Part shown: in pieces, positions 9,664-19,378 of the stretch | Numbering within the stretch: the stretch's first letter is position 1 | Layout: the number at the start of each line of letters is the position of its first letter | Assembly (NCBI GenBank): GCA_018820275.1 | Contig: JAHJOO010000066.1 | Location: forward strand, 186,001-250,000 | Direction: 5' to 3' | Origin: Alphaproteobacteria bacterium | Lineage (GTDB): Bacteria; Pseudomonadota; Alphaproteobacteria; Caulobacterales; Caulobacteraceae | DNA: 64,000 nt | Translations under genes and position numbers: made by a program | Notes under the pieces: generated by a model | Database searches by the model: none | What the model was told of the DNA's origin: nothing | What the model saw: the letters and a program-made list of their open reading frames with translations, nothing else

Positions 9664-9716
9664 GGGCGATTCTCCTTTGGAGCTCAAACTCGCAGATTCA
9701 GGCGTCCGCGACGACC

Positions 9717-10154
9717 TCAGCGACGGGGGATGGGCGCGGGCGCGCGGGCGCGTTCGCGAAGACCGCGGGCGAAGTCGTCGATCTGCTCGCGCGTCCGCTG
9801 GGCGTCGGGAGACACCGGAACCGCGCCGACGCGGGCGCGCACGCCGGCCTCGAACCCCCGAGGATCGTCCACGGGGGGCGTGGCCGCGATCCGGGCCTGC
9901 AGGGCGGCACCGTCGGCGCGAAGGGCGCCGACCTCGGACCGCACCTGGTCCAGCGTGGGCCCGTCGGCGCCGCGCCGGGGGAAGTCCTCCCAGCGGGGAT
10001 AGACGCGATTGGCGTTGACGATCTCGGAAATGCGGACGGTCTCGGCCGGGTCGGCGCTTTCGGCCGTGTCGAGCGCGGTCTTGCAGCCGCCCGGCGCGAC
10101 GAGAGCCGCGCCGACGATGAGGAGGCCGGTCTTTTTCCACGCTCGCACGTTCAT
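9717..10154 (-). CDS. Putative lipoprotein of unknown function (145 aa)
   Basis: The chosen start gives KKTGLLIVGAALVAPGGC, a signal peptide ending in a lipobox-like PGGC. The mature part contains YPRWEDFPRRG and then a long helical segment (about residues 65-140) rich in Ala, Arg and Gln. I recognise no family. It is divergent from phaC, whose start lies 80 bases away, and ends about 50 bases before glpX on the same strand. Confidence 0.7.
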   Translation of the reverse strand: MNVRAWKKTGLLIVGAALVAPGGCKTALDTAESADPAETVRISEIVNANRVYPRWEDFPRRGADGPTLDQVRSEVGALRADGAALQARIAATPPVDDPRGFEAGVRARVGAVPVSPDAQRTREQIDDFARGLRERARAPAPIPRR

Positions 10155-10233
10155 TTCGGGCCCGGTCATATGCCATGATCGTGACGGGCGGAAGGGCGGT
10201 CGCGGGATCGCACCCAGCATCCGGAAGACGACC

Positions 10234-12204
10234 ATGGCCAAGCGACCGACCAGGACCGACGTGCCCGCGCCGGCTGCACCGCGTAAACCCGGGCGTCCTA
10301 CCTCGGCCAAGCCCCGGCCGGCGAAGTCGAAGACGACAGCCAGGGCCGACGCGGCCGGGCCGAAGACCGCGCCTGAAAGTCCCCCCGCCGCCGCGGCGGC
10401 GGAGAAGCTGCGGTTCTCGCCACCGCCGCCGACATCGGGCGACGTGACCCGGGAGATGATCGAGACCCTGTCGATGAATCTGGCCCGGGCGGCGATGACC
10501 GCCCAGTCCGCGATCGCCGAGGCCGCGCTCAGCCAGGCCGACCGACCCGCCGCCCTCTCGCCGGATCCCTTCAACGTCGGGCCCGCCATGACCCAGATCA
10601 TGACCGGTCTCGCGTCGCGGCCGGACAAGGTGTTCGCCGCCCAGGCCGACCTTTTCAACCGCTACCTCGACCTGTGGGCGGGGGCGACGCGCCAGGCCGC
10701 CGGGGAGGCGCCGCCCCCCGCGCCGTCTGACAAGCGCTTCAAGGATCCCGCCTGGTCCGACAACCCCATGTTCGACGTCATGCGCCGGTCCTATCTGATC
10801 ACCGCGGACTGGATGAACGGCCTCGTCTCGTCGGTGGAGGACGTCGATCCGCGGACCAAGCGCCGGGCGGAGTTCTTCACGAAACTGCTCACCGACGCCT
10901 TCTCGCCCTCGAACTTCCTCGCCTCCAACCCGGTCGCCCTGAAGGCCATGGCCGACACCAACGGCGAGAGCCTGGTCAAGGGCATGCAGAACTTCGCCGC
11001 GGATCTGGAACGCGGCATGGGCAAGCTGAAGATCAGCCAGGCCGACTACGGCAAGTTCGAGGTCGGCGTGAACGTGGCCACGGCGCCCGGCAAGGTGGTG
11101 TGGCGCGACGACCTGTTCGAGCTGATCCAGTACGATCCGGCGACGGACAAGCAGCGCGCCATTCCGCTGCTGATCTTTCCGCCGTGGATCAACAAATTCT
11201 ACATCCTGGACCTGCAGCCGGAGAACTCGATGATCCGCTGGTTGTCGGCCCAGGGGTTCACCGTCTTCGTCTGCTCGTGGGTCAATCCGGATCGGGACAA
11301 GGCGGACTGGGACTTCGACCAGTATCTGGAGAAGGGCATCCGGCGCGCGGTCGAGAAGGCGCTGGAGCAGGCGGGCGCCGAAAAGCTGAACGCCGTCGGC
11401 TACTGCATCGGCGGGACGCTGCTGGGCGCGGCGCTGGCGCACATGGCGGCCACCGGCGACGACCGGGTGAACGCCGCCACCTTCTTCGCGGCCCAGCACG
11501 ATTTCGCGGAGGCCGGCGATCTTCTGCTGTTCACCGACGAGCACTGGCTGAACGAGATCGAGCAGCAGATGGACGCGGCCGGCGGCGTGCTGCCCGGGGC
11601 GGCCATGGCCGACACCTTCAACGCCCTGCGCGCCAACGACCTGATCTGGTCCTTCTTCGTCAGCAACTACCTGATGGGCAAGGATCCGCCGGCCTTCGAC
11701 CTGCTGTTCTGGAACGCCGACCAGACGCGCATGCCCAAGGCCCTGCACATGAACTACCTCCGCAGCATGTACGGCCAGAACCTGCTGTCGCAGGGCCAGT
11801 TCGAGATCGGCGGCCTGAAGGTCGATCTGTCGAAGGTGACGATCCCGCTCTATTTCCAGGCCAGCCGCGAGGATCACATCGCGCCGATGAACTCGGTCTA
11901 TCGCTCGGCCCGCGCCTTCTCGGGCGCCGACGTGACCCTGACTCTGGCGGGATCCGGTCACATCGCCGGCGTGGTGAACCCGCCGTCCGCGAAGAAGTAC
12001 CAGCACTGGCTGAACCCCGCCCTGCCCGCGACCCTGGCCGAATGGCAAGCCGGCGCGCGAGAGCGTCCCGGCAGCTGGTGGGAGCACTGGGCGGACTGGC
12101 TGCACGCTCGGTCCGGCGACTGGGTCAAGGCGCGCGACCCCGAAAAGGGCGCATTCAAGCCGCTGGAATCGGCACCGGGATCGTATGTGAAAGTGAAGTC
12201 TTGA
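10234..12204 (+). CDS. phaC: Poly(3-hydroxyalkanoate) synthase, class I
   Basis: A 656-aa PhaC that polymerises (R)-3-hydroxyacyl-CoA into storage polyester. The N-terminal 65 residues are an unusual Ala/Pro/Lys-rich extension. The catalytic core has the lipase-like box GYCIGG with the nucleophilic cysteine near residue 390, WNADQTRMP, and the late REDHIAP and GSGHIAG segments carrying Asp and His of the triad. No phaA, phaB or phasin gene is adjacent. The ATG is chosen at the start of conserved MAKRPTR because the upstream frame has no coding character. A membrane-protein gene starts within its stop codon. Confidence 0.95.
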   Translation: MAKRPTRTDVPAPAAPRKPGRPTSAKPRPAKSKTTARADAAGPKTAPESPPAAAAAEKLRFSPPPPTSGDVTREMIETLSMNLARAAMTAQSAIAEAALSQADRPAALSPDPFNVGPAMTQIMTGLASRPDKVFAAQADLFNRYLDLWAGATRQAAGEAPPPAPSDKRFKDPAWSDNPMFDVMRRSYLITADWMNGLVSSVEDVDPRTKRRAEFFTKLLTDAFSPSNFLASNPVALKAMADTNGESLVKGMQNFAADLERGMGKLKISQADYGKFEVGVNVATAPGKVVWRDDLFELIQYDPATDKQRAIPLLIFPPWINKFYILDLQPENSMIRWLSAQGFTVFVCSWVNPDRDKADWDFDQYLEKGIRRAVEKALEQAGAEKLNAVGYCIGGTLLGAALAHMAATGDDRVNAATFFAAQHDFAEAGDLLLFTDEHWLNEIEQQMDAAGGVLPGAAMADTFNALRANDLIWSFFVSNYLMGKDPPAFDLLFWNADQTRMPKALHMNYLRSMYGQNLLSQGQFEIGGLKVDLSKVTIPLYFQASREDHIAPMNSVYRSARAFSGADVTLTLAGSGHIAGVVNPPSAKKYQHWLNPALPATLAEWQAGARERPGSWWEHWADWLHARSGDWVKARDPEKGAFKPLESAPGSYVKVKS

Positions 12205-12578
12205 ACCGTCTGGAGCCGAACGCCCTTCTCGCCCTGTCCGCCGCCTTCGCCCTGCTGCTGGTCGTCTTGGCCACGGCGGTCAACGGGCCGGAGGTCGGGC
12301 TCATCCGCAATCCGCTTCTGGCCATCATCTGCGCCGGCAGCTTCCTGCTGCTGAACCCGCGGCTCGAGCGGGCGATGAAGCGGCCGGACCGGCCGCCGCT
12401 GATCTCGACCGCCCAGCCGTCGACGGCGGCCTGGGCGGCGCTATTCCCGATCCTGATCCTGGCGTGCGCGGCCGTCCCGGTGTTCTGGCCCGGCCGCGAC
12501 TACGGCCTGCTGGTGATCATCGCCGCCGTCCTGTTCGGCGCCACCGTCGAGAGCGCCCTGAAGGCGCGCCGGGGCTAG
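12201..12578 (+). CDS. Small integral membrane protein (125 aa)
   Basis: The TTG start overlaps the phaC stop (TTGA), so translation is probably coupled. Four hydrophobic segments are visible: about residues 8-28, 34-50, 78-95 and 100-117. The family is not recognised. It ends inside the last codons of msrB on the opposite strand, a 4-base convergent overlap. The link to PHA metabolism is only positional. Confidence 0.65.
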   Translation: MNRLEPNALLALSAAFALLLVVLATAVNGPEVGLIRNPLLAIICAGSFLLLNPRLERAMKRPDRPPLISTAQPSTAAWAALFPILILACAAVPVFWPGRDYGLLVIIAAVLFGATVESALKARRG

Positions 12579-13075
12579 GCGGGCCGGAAGTTCAGCGCCG
12601 CGCCGTTGTTGCACCAGCGCTTGCCCGTCGGCCGCGGTCCGTCGTCGAAGACGTGGCCCTGATGGCCCAGACAGCGGGCGCAGTGATACTCGGTGCGGGG
12701 GATGCCGATGGCGTAGTCGGTCTTCTTGCCGACGTTGGCCTCGATGGCCCGGAAGAAACTGGGCCAGCCGGTGCCGGAGTCGTACTTCCAGTCCGACTGG
12801 AACAACGGCAGCTCGCAGCCCCGGCAGACGTAGGTCCCGGCCCGCTTCTCGTCGTTCAGCGGGCTGCTGAACGGACGCTCCGTCGCCTCGCGTCGAAGCA
12901 CGTCGTAGCTGATGCCCGGCAGGCGCTCGCGCCACTCGGCGGCGGTCAGGCGTCTCCACGAGGAGTCGGCGAACCGACTGTCCTGGGCGTCCGCGCCCCC
13001 GGGGGCGCAGGCGGCGACGGTCAGGGCGGTCGCGCCCAGCAGGAGACGGCGGCGGTCGGTCGGGATCTGGCTCAT
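12575..13075 (-). CDS. msrB: Peptide-methionine (R)-S-oxide reductase MsrB, exported
   Basis: A 166-aa MsrB that reduces methionine-R-sulfoxide in proteins. Two zinc CxxC pairs (CRGC and CARC) and the catalytic motif RWCNNGAAL are present, plus SGTGWPSF. The N-terminus (DRRRLLLGATALTVAAC) looks like a Tat or lipoprotein signal, so the enzyme is likely periplasmic, which is less common than cytosolic MsrB. It lies 32 bases downstream of argC on the same strand. Confidence 0.93.
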   Translation of the reverse strand: MSQIPTDRRRLLLGATALTVAACAPGGADAQDSRFADSSWRRLTAAEWRERLPGISYDVLRREATERPFSSPLNDEKRAGTYVCRGCELPLFQSDWKYDSGTGWPSFFRAIEANVGKKTDYAIGIPRTEYHCARCLGHQGHVFDDGPRPTGKRWCNNGAALNFRPA

Positions 13076-13107
13076 GCTCCAGATACGACGCCGCCCCGCG
13101 AGAGGTT

Positions 13108-14037
13108 TCAAGCCAGCCCCGCGCCCTCGTCCAGACCCAGCATCAGATTGAGGTTCTGCACCGCCGCGCCGGACGCCCCCTTGCCCAGATTGTCCAGCAG
13201 GGCGACCAGCCGCGCCTGTCCCCCGGCCCGGTCGCCGAACACGTGCAGTCGCAGCTTGTTGGTGCCGTTCAGGCCCTCGGGCGTGATCCCCGTCATGGCC
13301 TCGGTCTCTTCCAGCGACGCCACCTCGACGAAGCGGGTGCCGGCATAGGCTTCCGTCAGATGGCCGTGCACCACCTCGATCGACGGCGACCCCGGCAGGG
13401 CTTCCAGATGCAGCGGCACCTCCACCAGCATGCCCTGCCGATAGTTTCCCACCGCCGGCGCGAACAGCACCGGCCGCGACAGGCCCGCGTGCTTCGTCAT
13501 CTCCGGCACGTGCTTGTGGGTCAGCGTCAGGCCGTAGGCGCGGAAGGCGTCTCCGCCACCTTCGAACTCCGCGATCATGGCCTTGCCGCCGCCGGAATAG
13601 CCGCTGACGGCATTGACGGTGACCGGCTGGTCGGCCGGCACGATCCCGGCCCGTACCAGCGGTGCGACCAGGGCGAGGAAGCCGGTGGGATAGCAGCCGG
13701 GATTCGACACCCGCCGGGCCGCCACGATCCGCTCGCGCCGTTCGGGCGACAGCTCCGGAAAGCCATAGGCCCACATCGGATCGACCCGATAGGCGGTGGA
13801 GGCGTCAATGACCCGCACCTCGGGGTTCTCGACCATGGCCACGGCCTCGCGGGCCGCGTCGTCGGGCAGGCACAGGATCACCAGATCGGCGCTGTTCAGC
13901 GCCTCGCGGCGCGCCGCCACGTCCCGCCGCCGGTCGCCGAGCAGGATCAGCTCCAGATCGGCGCGCGCCTCGAGCCGCTCGCGGATCTCCAGCCCCGTGG
14001 TCCCGGCCTCGCCGTCGATGAAGATGGTGTGGGTCAT
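13108..14037 (-). CDS. argC: N-acetyl-gamma-glutamyl-phosphate reductase, short (type 2) form
   Basis: A 309-aa ArgC for the third step of arginine synthesis, converting N-acetylglutamyl phosphate to the semialdehyde with NADPH. The Rossmann start [14 protein letters not shown] and the catalytic cysteine in [10 protein letters not shown] are present, followed by [11 protein letters not shown] and THKHVPEM. Length and sequence match the short type-2 family common in alphaproteobacteria. It follows rpsI after an intrinsic terminator. Confidence 0.95.
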   Translation of the reverse strand: MTHTIFIDGEAGTTGLEIRERLEARADLELILLGDRRRDVAARREALNSADLVILCLPDDAAREAVAMVENPEVRVIDASTAYRVDPMWAYGFPELSPERRERIVAARRVSNPGCYPTGFLALVAPLVRAGIVPADQPVTVNAVSGYSGGGKAMIAEFEGGGDAFRAYGLTLTHKHVPEMTKHAGLSRPVLFAPAVGNYRQGMLVEVPLHLEALPGSPSIEVVHGHLTEAYAGTRFVEVASLEETEAMTGITPEGLNGTNKLRLHVFGDRAGGQARLVALLDNLGKGASGAAVQNLNLMLGLDEGAGLA

Positions 14038-14066
14038 GGCCTGCCTCTCGCCCGGAAGCCGGACGG

Positions 14067-14098
14067 AAAAAGGGCGCTCCGGTTTCCCGAAGCGCCCC
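14067..14098 (-). terminator. Intrinsic terminator after rpsI
   Basis: On the reverse strand a GGGCGCT/AGCGCCC stem (arms at 14,091-14,097 and 14,072-14,078) with a 12-base loop is followed by five T residues. It sits between rpsI and argC and would end the rplM-rpsI transcript. Confidence 0.8.
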
Positions 14099-14123
14099 TG
14101 AAATCCAAACCGCGTGAGACGGC

Positions 14124-14615
14124 TTAGCGCTTCGAGAACTGGAAGGAACGGCGAGCCTTGGCGCGGCCGTACTTCTTGCGCTCGACGACGCGGCTGTCGC
14201 GGGTCAGGAAGCCGTGCGGCTTCAGAACCTTGCGCAGTTCCGGCTCATAGTGGGTCAGAGCATGCGACAGGCCGTGGCGGATGGCGCCGGCCTGGCCCGA
14301 CAGGCCCGAGCCCTCGACAGTGCAAACGACGTCGTACTGGGTCACGCGGTCCGAGACGGTCAGCGGCTGGGCGACCATCATCTGCAGCACCGGACGCGCG
14401 AAATAGGCGTTCAGGTCCTTGCCGTTGACGGTGATCTTGCCCGATCCGCGCTTGACCCAGACGCGGGCGATGGCGTTCTTGCGCTTGCCGGTGGAATAGG
14501 CGCGGCCCTGGGCGTCCAGCTTCTGGACGGCGACGGGGGCCTCGGCCTCCGTGCCCATGCCCTTCAGGGCGTCGAAGCCGGTGGCGGCGGGCGCTTCGGT
14601 GGTGGCGTCGGTCAT
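14124..14615 (-). CDS. rpsI: 30S ribosomal protein S9
   Basis: A 163-aa S9 with an alphaproteobacterial N-terminal extension (about residues 1-35) before the conserved core. The core includes [25 protein letters not shown] and GLSHAL. The C-terminal [17 protein letters not shown] tail reaches the ribosomal P site. It starts 2 bases after the rplM stop, the usual rplM-rpsI operon. Confidence 0.97.
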   Translation of the reverse strand: MTDATTEAPAATGFDALKGMGTEAEAPVAVQKLDAQGRAYSTGKRKNAIARVWVKRGSGKITVNGKDLNAYFARPVLQMMVAQPLTVSDRVTQYDVVCTVEGSGLSGQAGAIRHGLSHALTHYEPELRKVLKPHGFLTRDSRVVERKKYGRAKARRSFQFSKR

Positions 14616-14617
14616 GC

Positions 14618-15094
14618 TCAGGCGCTCCGGACGTTCTTGGCCGACTTCGCCTTGAAGTCGATGGTTTCGGGCTTCTGGGCCTCGTGCTCGTGCGTGGCGC
14701 CGGCGAACAGACGCAGGTGCGTCATCTGCTTGCGGGCCAGCGGGCTTTCCTTCGGCAGCATGCGCTCGACGGCCTTCTCCAGCACGCGCTCGGGGAAGCG
14801 GCCGCCCAGCACCTTGGCCGGGGTGGTCTCCTTGACGCCGCCCGGGTGACCGGTGTGGCGGTAGTAGACCTTGTCGGTGTTCTTCTTGCCGGTGAACACC
14901 ACCTTGTCGACGTTGGTGACGACGACGTAGTCGCCGCAGTCGACGTGCGGGGTGTAGGTCGGCAGGTGCTTGCCGCGCAGACGGTTGGCGATGAAGGTCG
15001 CGAGACGGCCCACCACGACGCCTTCGGCGTCGATGTGGATCCACTTCTTCTCGACCTCGGCCGGCTTCAGCGAAGCCGTGGTGCTCTTCAGCAT
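14618..15094 (-). CDS. rplM: 50S ribosomal protein L13
   Basis: A 158-aa L13. Recognisable segments are [52 protein letters not shown] and [12 protein letters not shown]. The chosen ATG (MLKSTTASL) matches the normal family start; the frame stays open further upstream without coding character. First gene of the rplM-rpsI operon. An AT-rich stretch near 15,225-15,260 probably contains the promoter. Confidence 0.97.
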   Translation of the reverse strand: MLKSTTASLKPAEVEKKWIHIDAEGVVVGRLATFIANRLRGKHLPTYTPHVDCGDYVVVTNVDKVVFTGKKNTDKVYYRHTGHPGGVKETTPAKVLGGRFPERVLEKAVERMLPKESPLARKQMTHLRLFAGATHEHEAQKPETIDFKAKSAKNVRSA

Positions 15095-15344
15095 GACGGA
15101 GGGTCCAGTGATCGGGATGCGGCGAACCCGGTGAGGCCTGCCGACGGAAGGCGCGCTGATAGAGGATGGATCGCCTGCGGTCAACGCCTCTGGCGTCGCG
15201 CCTTTCAAGGTATCTTTCGGGAAATAAACAACTTTTTGAATGCGGTATTAAAATACCCACCCAAACCCCGCGTCCGCAGTCATTGAATCGTGATGATCGC
15301 GACGGCTTCGCCCGGCATAAGGCGCAGGAACCGCGGAGTCTCCC

Positions 15345-16754
15345 ATGCCCTTCGACCTGATCCACCGCCGCCAGCTGATGGCCACGGGCACCGCCGGCGC
15401 GGCCTTCACCGGTCTGGCCCGCCACGCCCAGGCCCAGGCCCAGGACGGCGAGAGCTACGTCAACGAGGTCGAGGGATATGGCCCGTTGATCAAGGATCCC
15501 AACGGCCTGCTCGATCTGCCGGCGGGCTTCACCTACGAGGTCGTCTCCCAGGCGGGCGACACCATGGACGACGGCCTCTACATGCCCGGCCAGCCGGACG
15601 GCATGGGCTGCTTCCCCCTGTCGGACCGCGAGGTTGCCCTGGTCTGCAATCACGAGCTGAGGGGCACCAGCGCCCTGCACCGCAACCTCGGTCCCGGCGG
15701 CTTCCATCAGGAGCGGCTGCACATGCTGTCGGCCGACCGCGCCTACGACACCTACAAGGACGGACGCGTCCTGCCCGGCGGCACCACCACCACCGTCTAT
15801 GACCTCAAGGACCGCAAGGTCGTGCGCCGCCACCTCTCGCTGGCCGGCACCTCGACCAACTGCTGCGGCGGCCAGACGCCGTGGGGCAGCTGGCTGACCT
15901 GCGAGGAGACGGTCGAGACCCCGGCCGACGCCGATGTGACCCGGCCGCACGGCTTCGTCTTCGAGGTTCCCGCCACCGCGCCGGGCCTGGTCGACCCCGT
16001 ACCGCTGAAGGCCATGGGCCGCTTCGACCACGAGGCGGTCTGCATCGATCCGCGCACGGGCATCGTCTACCTCACCGAGGACCAGGGCGACGGCCTGTTC
16101 TATCGCTTCATCCCCGACGTGCCGGGCAAGCTGGCCGAGGGCGGCAAGCTGCAGGCCATGGTCGTGCGCGGCATGACCGACACCCGCAACCACGACGCCC
16201 GCACGTGGGAGGTCGGTGCCTGGGCCGAGGTCGACTGGATCGACCTGGACGACGTCGAATCCCCGGCCGGCGACCTGAACGCCCGCGGCCACGCGGCCGG
16301 GGCCGCCCTGGTCGCGCGCGGCGAAGGCATCTGGTGGGGCAAGGGCGAGATGTATTTCACCGCCACCACGGGCGGGCCGCTGAAGCGCGGGCAGATCCTG
16401 CGCTACGTCCCGTCGCCCGAAGAGGGCAAGCGCGGCGAGCGGCGCCGTCCGGGTCGGCTGCAGCTGTTCGTCGAAAGCGCCGATCTCAAGACGCTCAACA
16501 TGGGCGACAACATCACCATCGCGCCTTGGGGCCATCTGATCGTCTGCGAGGACAACTATTCGGAAGAGACGCGCAACCACCTCAAGGGCGTGACCCCCGA
16601 GGGCAAGCTCTACACCATCGCCCGCAACGTCTTTCGCGGGAACGCCGAGTTCGCAGGTGCCTGTTTCGCGCCGGACCAGACCCTGTTCGTCAACATCATG
16701 TATCCCGGCCTGACCCTCGCCATCCGGGGCCCGTGGGAGACCGTGCGCGGCTAG
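15345..16754 (+). CDS. PhoX-like alkaline phosphatase (DUF839 family), Tat-exported
   Basis: A 469-aa periplasmic protein of the PhoX/DUF839 beta-propeller family. The N-terminus ([15 protein letters not shown]) is a twin-arginine-type signal, though with HRR rather than the full SRR-FL motif. The [19 protein letters not shown] segment matches the family's metal-cofactor motif, and [13 protein letters not shown] and [12 protein letters not shown] are also typical. Known PhoX enzymes release phosphate from phosphomonoesters with Fe and Ca. Whether this member is a phosphatase is inferred. No Pho-box was identified. It converges with ctaA (1-base gap). Confidence 0.85.
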   Translation: MPFDLIHRRQLMATGTAGAAFTGLARHAQAQAQDGESYVNEVEGYGPLIKDPNGLLDLPAGFTYEVVSQAGDTMDDGLYMPGQPDGMGCFPLSDREVALVCNHELRGTSALHRNLGPGGFHQERLHMLSADRAYDTYKDGRVLPGGTTTTVYDLKDRKVVRRHLSLAGTSTNCCGGQTPWGSWLTCEETVETPADADVTRPHGFVFEVPATAPGLVDPVPLKAMGRFDHEAVCIDPRTGIVYLTEDQGDGLFYRFIPDVPGKLAEGGKLQAMVVRGMTDTRNHDARTWEVGAWAEVDWIDLDDVESPAGDLNARGHAAGAALVARGEGIWWGKGEMYFTATTGGPLKRGQILRYVPSPEEGKRGERRRPGRLQLFVESADLKTLNMGDNITIAPWGHLIVCEDNYSEETRNHLKGVTPEGKLYTIARNVFRGNAEFAGACFAPDQTLFVNIMYPGLTLAIRGPWETVRG

Positions 16755-16755
16755 A

Positions 16756-17814
16756 TCAGCCGCGCGGCCCTGAACTGAACAGGCGCGGCTGGGACCTGCG
16801 GACCAGCCACAGATTCCAGGTGGCGACGCCGAGCACGACCGCGGCACCGGCCTGGTGCAGCACGCCGAGGCCGATCGGCACGGCGTGAACCAGCGTCAGC
16901 ACGCCGATGACCGCCTGAAGGCCGATCGCGCCCAGCAGGACGAACGCGGCCGCGCCAAGCCCCTCCGCCAGCCGCCAGCGCCAGGCCTGGACGGCATAGA
17001 CGACCGCGCCGAGCAGCAGTCCGTAGGCGACGAGGCGGTGGTTGAACTGAACCAGCCCCTGATCGTGCAGGAAGGCCAGACCGCCCTGCCCCCAGTCGAC
17101 CGGCGGGAACATCGCGCCGTTCATCATCGGCCAGTCGGTGTAGACCAGCCCGGCCTTGCCGCCGGCGACCAGTCCGCCCAGCAGGCACTGCACGAAGACC
17201 GCGCCCAGAAGCACCGCCGCGCCCCGGCTCCAGCCGGCGGGCGACCGGGACGTCTCCTCGCCGTACAGCGCCTCCAGCGCCGTCCAGATCAGGCCGGCGA
17301 AGATCAGCAGGGCCAGACCCAGATGCGTGGCCAGACGTTCCGGCGCGACGTCGACGCGCTCGGACAGGCCCGACGACACCATCCACCACCCGATCAGGCC
17401 CTGAAGGCCGCCCAGACCCAGCAGGAGGGCGCAGCGCCACAGCAGGCGGCGCGGCAGGCGACGCAGGGCCACGAACACCAGGAAGGGCACGGCGAAGGCG
17501 GCGCCGATGAACCGGCCCAGCTGGCGGTGGATCCATTCCCACCAGAAGATGCCCTGGAACTCCGACAGGCTCATGCCTGCGTTGACCTCGCGGTACTGAG
17601 GGATTTCCTGGTACTTGCGGAAGGCCTCCGTCCAGTCCGCCTCGGTCATCGGCGGCAGGGCACCCATGATCGGCTTCCACTCGGTGATGGACAGGCCCGA
17701 TCCGGTCAGCCGGGTGATGCCCCCGACCACGACCATGGCAAAGACAAGAGCTGCCACGGCGAACAGCCAGATGGCCACCGCGGGCGCTCGGTCCGGCGTG
17801 AAAATTCGGTTCAT
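16756..17814 (-). CDS. ctaA: Heme A synthase (COX15/CtaA family)
   Basis: An inner-membrane enzyme of about 352 aa that oxidises heme O to heme A for cytochrome c oxidase. Eight transmembrane helices are visible. Family motifs are [40 protein letters not shown] and [12 protein letters not shown] with the conserved histidines. I chose the ATG giving [11 protein letters not shown]; a GTG at 17,835 would add seven residues and has no better ribosome site. Confidence 0.93.
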   Translation of the reverse strand: MNRIFTPDRAPAVAIWLFAVAALVFAMVVVGGITRLTGSGLSITEWKPIMGALPPMTEADWTEAFRKYQEIPQYREVNAGMSLSEFQGIFWWEWIHRQLGRFIGAAFAVPFLVFVALRRLPRRLLWRCALLLGLGGLQGLIGWWMVSSGLSERVDVAPERLATHLGLALLIFAGLIWTALEALYGEETSRSPAGWSRGAAVLLGAVFVQCLLGGLVAGGKAGLVYTDWPMMNGAMFPPVDWGQGGLAFLHDQGLVQFNHRLVAYGLLLGAVVYAVQAWRWRLAEGLGAAAFVLLGAIGLQAVIGVLTLVHAVPIGLGVLHQAGAAVVLGVATWNLWLVRRSQPRLFSSGPRG

Positions 17815-17941
17815 TCGACGCTCGACGTCCGTCACTGTACAAGGCGATCCGCCCGGCGGGCGACACGACCCGGAGCGGTATGCCCGCCCTTTGGGTCGAG
17901 AACCAGACGCCGGGCGTCATGTCGCAGAAGGATCGCGCCGC

Positions 17942-18193
17942 GTGCAGCACCTGGATGTCATCGTCGCCCTGCTGGCCGTCGTCGGCCTCGCGGTCGTGGC
18001 CGACCAGCTGGCGGGGCGACGCAGCCTCGACCAGGCCCTGCTCGTCGGCGGCGTCGGCGCGGTCTGCGGCGCGTTTCTGCACGTGCGCGTGTTCGCGCTG
18101 GGGACGATGGACGGCTGGGGCTGGGTCGGCTGGAGCCTGATCGGCACCGGGCTCTGCCTGGTGGCCCACTTCCTGTTCCGCGGCAAGCGCTGA
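17942..18193 (+). CDS. Small membrane protein (83 aa)
   Basis: A GTG start preceded by GAAGGA gives an 83-aa protein with three hydrophobic segments (about residues 4-19, 28-43 and 58-76). The size and topology resemble GlsB/YeaQ stress membrane proteins, but the sequence similarity is not strong enough for me to assign it. Its stop overlaps the next start by one base (TGATG), so it is coupled to the DUF2842 gene. Confidence 0.6.
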   Translation: MQHLDVIVALLAVVGLAVVADQLAGRRSLDQALLVGGVGAVCGAFLHVRVFALGTMDGWGWVGWSLIGTGLCLVAHFLFRGKR

Positions 18194-18396
18194 TGCCGCC
18201 GCCCGCCAGACGCGCCGTGGCGGCGCTGGGGATCGTCGTCTTCCTCGCGGTCTACGTCTGGGCGGCGATCTTCGTGGCCGACCGTCTGCCCGACGCGGCG
18301 TGGATCGACGCCCTCTATTTCCTGGTCGTCGGCACGGCCTGGGGCGTGCCCCTGCTGCCGCTGCTGAAATGGGCCGAGGGCGGTCGCAAGGACTGA
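18193..18396 (+). CDS. DUF2842 family membrane protein (67 aa)
   Basis: Two hydrophobic helices (about residues 8-27 and 38-56) with the WAAIFVADRLP and TAWGVPLLPLLKW segments characteristic of DUF2842, a small alphaproteobacterial membrane family of unknown function. The ATG overlaps the upstream stop by one base. A proline tRNA lies downstream on the other strand. Confidence 0.8.
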   Translation: MPPPARRAVAALGIVVFLAVYVWAAIFVADRLPDAAWIDALYFLVVGTAWGVPLLPLLKWAEGGRKD

Positions 18397-18460
18397 GAGG
18401 ACCGGATGGCCGTGCGCCACCGGGCGAAGTCCGGGGCGTCGGGGACGGGTCAAGGGAAGA

Positions 18461-18537
<77 letters not shown>

Positions 18538-18597
18538 AGAGGCGCTCCCTATAGACGGGGCCGGCCGAAGCGCAAACCCCGATCGCAGGAAAAATGC

Positions 18598-18993
18598 TCA
18601 GGCCGAAAGCGCCCGGTCCATGCGGGCCCGCGCCGCCTCCACGCGGGCCAGGGCGACGCGCAGGATCGACGGATCCGGGGCCGTCGCGGCCGGCGGAGTC
18701 GCCGCGGCCTCGACCTCGAAATCAGGCATGTCGGCACCCGCCACGGCCTTCAGTCCCCGCGACTTGTGCAGCTTCTGCACCCCGCGGATGGTCATGCCGT
18801 CCTCGTGCAGCAGCCGCTTCAGGCCGCGGAGGACGACCAGGTCCTGGGGCCGGTAGAAGCGCCGTCCGCCCGCCCGCTTCAGAGGGGTGACGAACGGAAA
18901 TTTCGTTTCCCAGAAGCGCAGCACGTGCTGGGGCACGCCGACGTCCTCCGCCGCTTCCGAAATGGTGCGGAAGGCGTCCGGCGCCTTGGCCAT
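18598..18993 (-). CDS. MerR-family transcriptional regulator
   Basis: A 131-aa protein with an N-terminal MerR helix-turn-helix ([25 protein letters not shown], wing [21 protein letters not shown], about residues 9-78). The C-terminal part is Ala-rich and helical and has no cysteine cluster, so metal sensing is unlikely. It lies 2 bases downstream of ihfA, an arrangement conserved in Caulobacterales and Rhizobiales. Confidence 0.88.
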   Translation of the reverse strand: MAKAPDAFRTISEAAEDVGVPQHVLRFWETKFPFVTPLKRAGGRRFYRPQDLVVLRGLKRLLHEDGMTIRGVQKLHKSRGLKAVAGADMPDFEVEAAATPPAATAPDPSILRVALARVEAARARMDRALSA

Positions 18994-18995
18994 GC

Positions 18996-19304
18996 TCAGA
19001 CCGCCAGATGGGCGTCGTGGACGCGGCTCTTCATGATCTGCGAGGCCCGGAAGCTGATCACCCGGCGCGGGTTGATCGCGGCAGGCACGCCGGTCTTGGG
19101 GTTGCGCCCCATCCGGGCGCGCTTGTCGCGCACCTGAAAGACGCCGAAGCCGGACAGTTTGACGGTTTCGCCCCGCTCCAGCGCCTCGACGATGAGATCG
19201 AGGGTGCGTTCGACCAGTTGGGCGCACTCGGCGCGCGACAGACCCACGGCGTCGTGGACGGCGTCGCACAGATCGGCGCGCGTCACGGTCTCAGGCGTGG
19301 ACAT
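18996..19304 (-). CDS. ihfA: Integration host factor subunit alpha
   Basis: A 102-aa DNA-bending protein that pairs with IHF-beta. It has [43 protein letters not shown] and the proline-containing beta arm ending RRVISFRAS. Length is normal. It is followed at once by a MerR-type gene on the same strand. Confidence 0.95.
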   Translation of the reverse strand: MSTPETVTRADLCDAVHDAVGLSRAECAQLVERTLDLIVEALERGETVKLSGFGVFQVRDKRARMGRNPKTGVPAAINPRRVISFRASQIMKSRVHDAHLAV

Positions 19305-19378
19305 CTTTCCTCCCTCGGCCCTTCAGGGTTCCAACATAAAGGGCCATGCGGACTGATTTTAAAAGACCCAACTTCGCA

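Noticed and set aside
8710-12105. A very long minus-strand frame upstream of glpX
   Set aside because: Only the last 318 codons are GlpX. The rest is antisense to phaC, with no family features.
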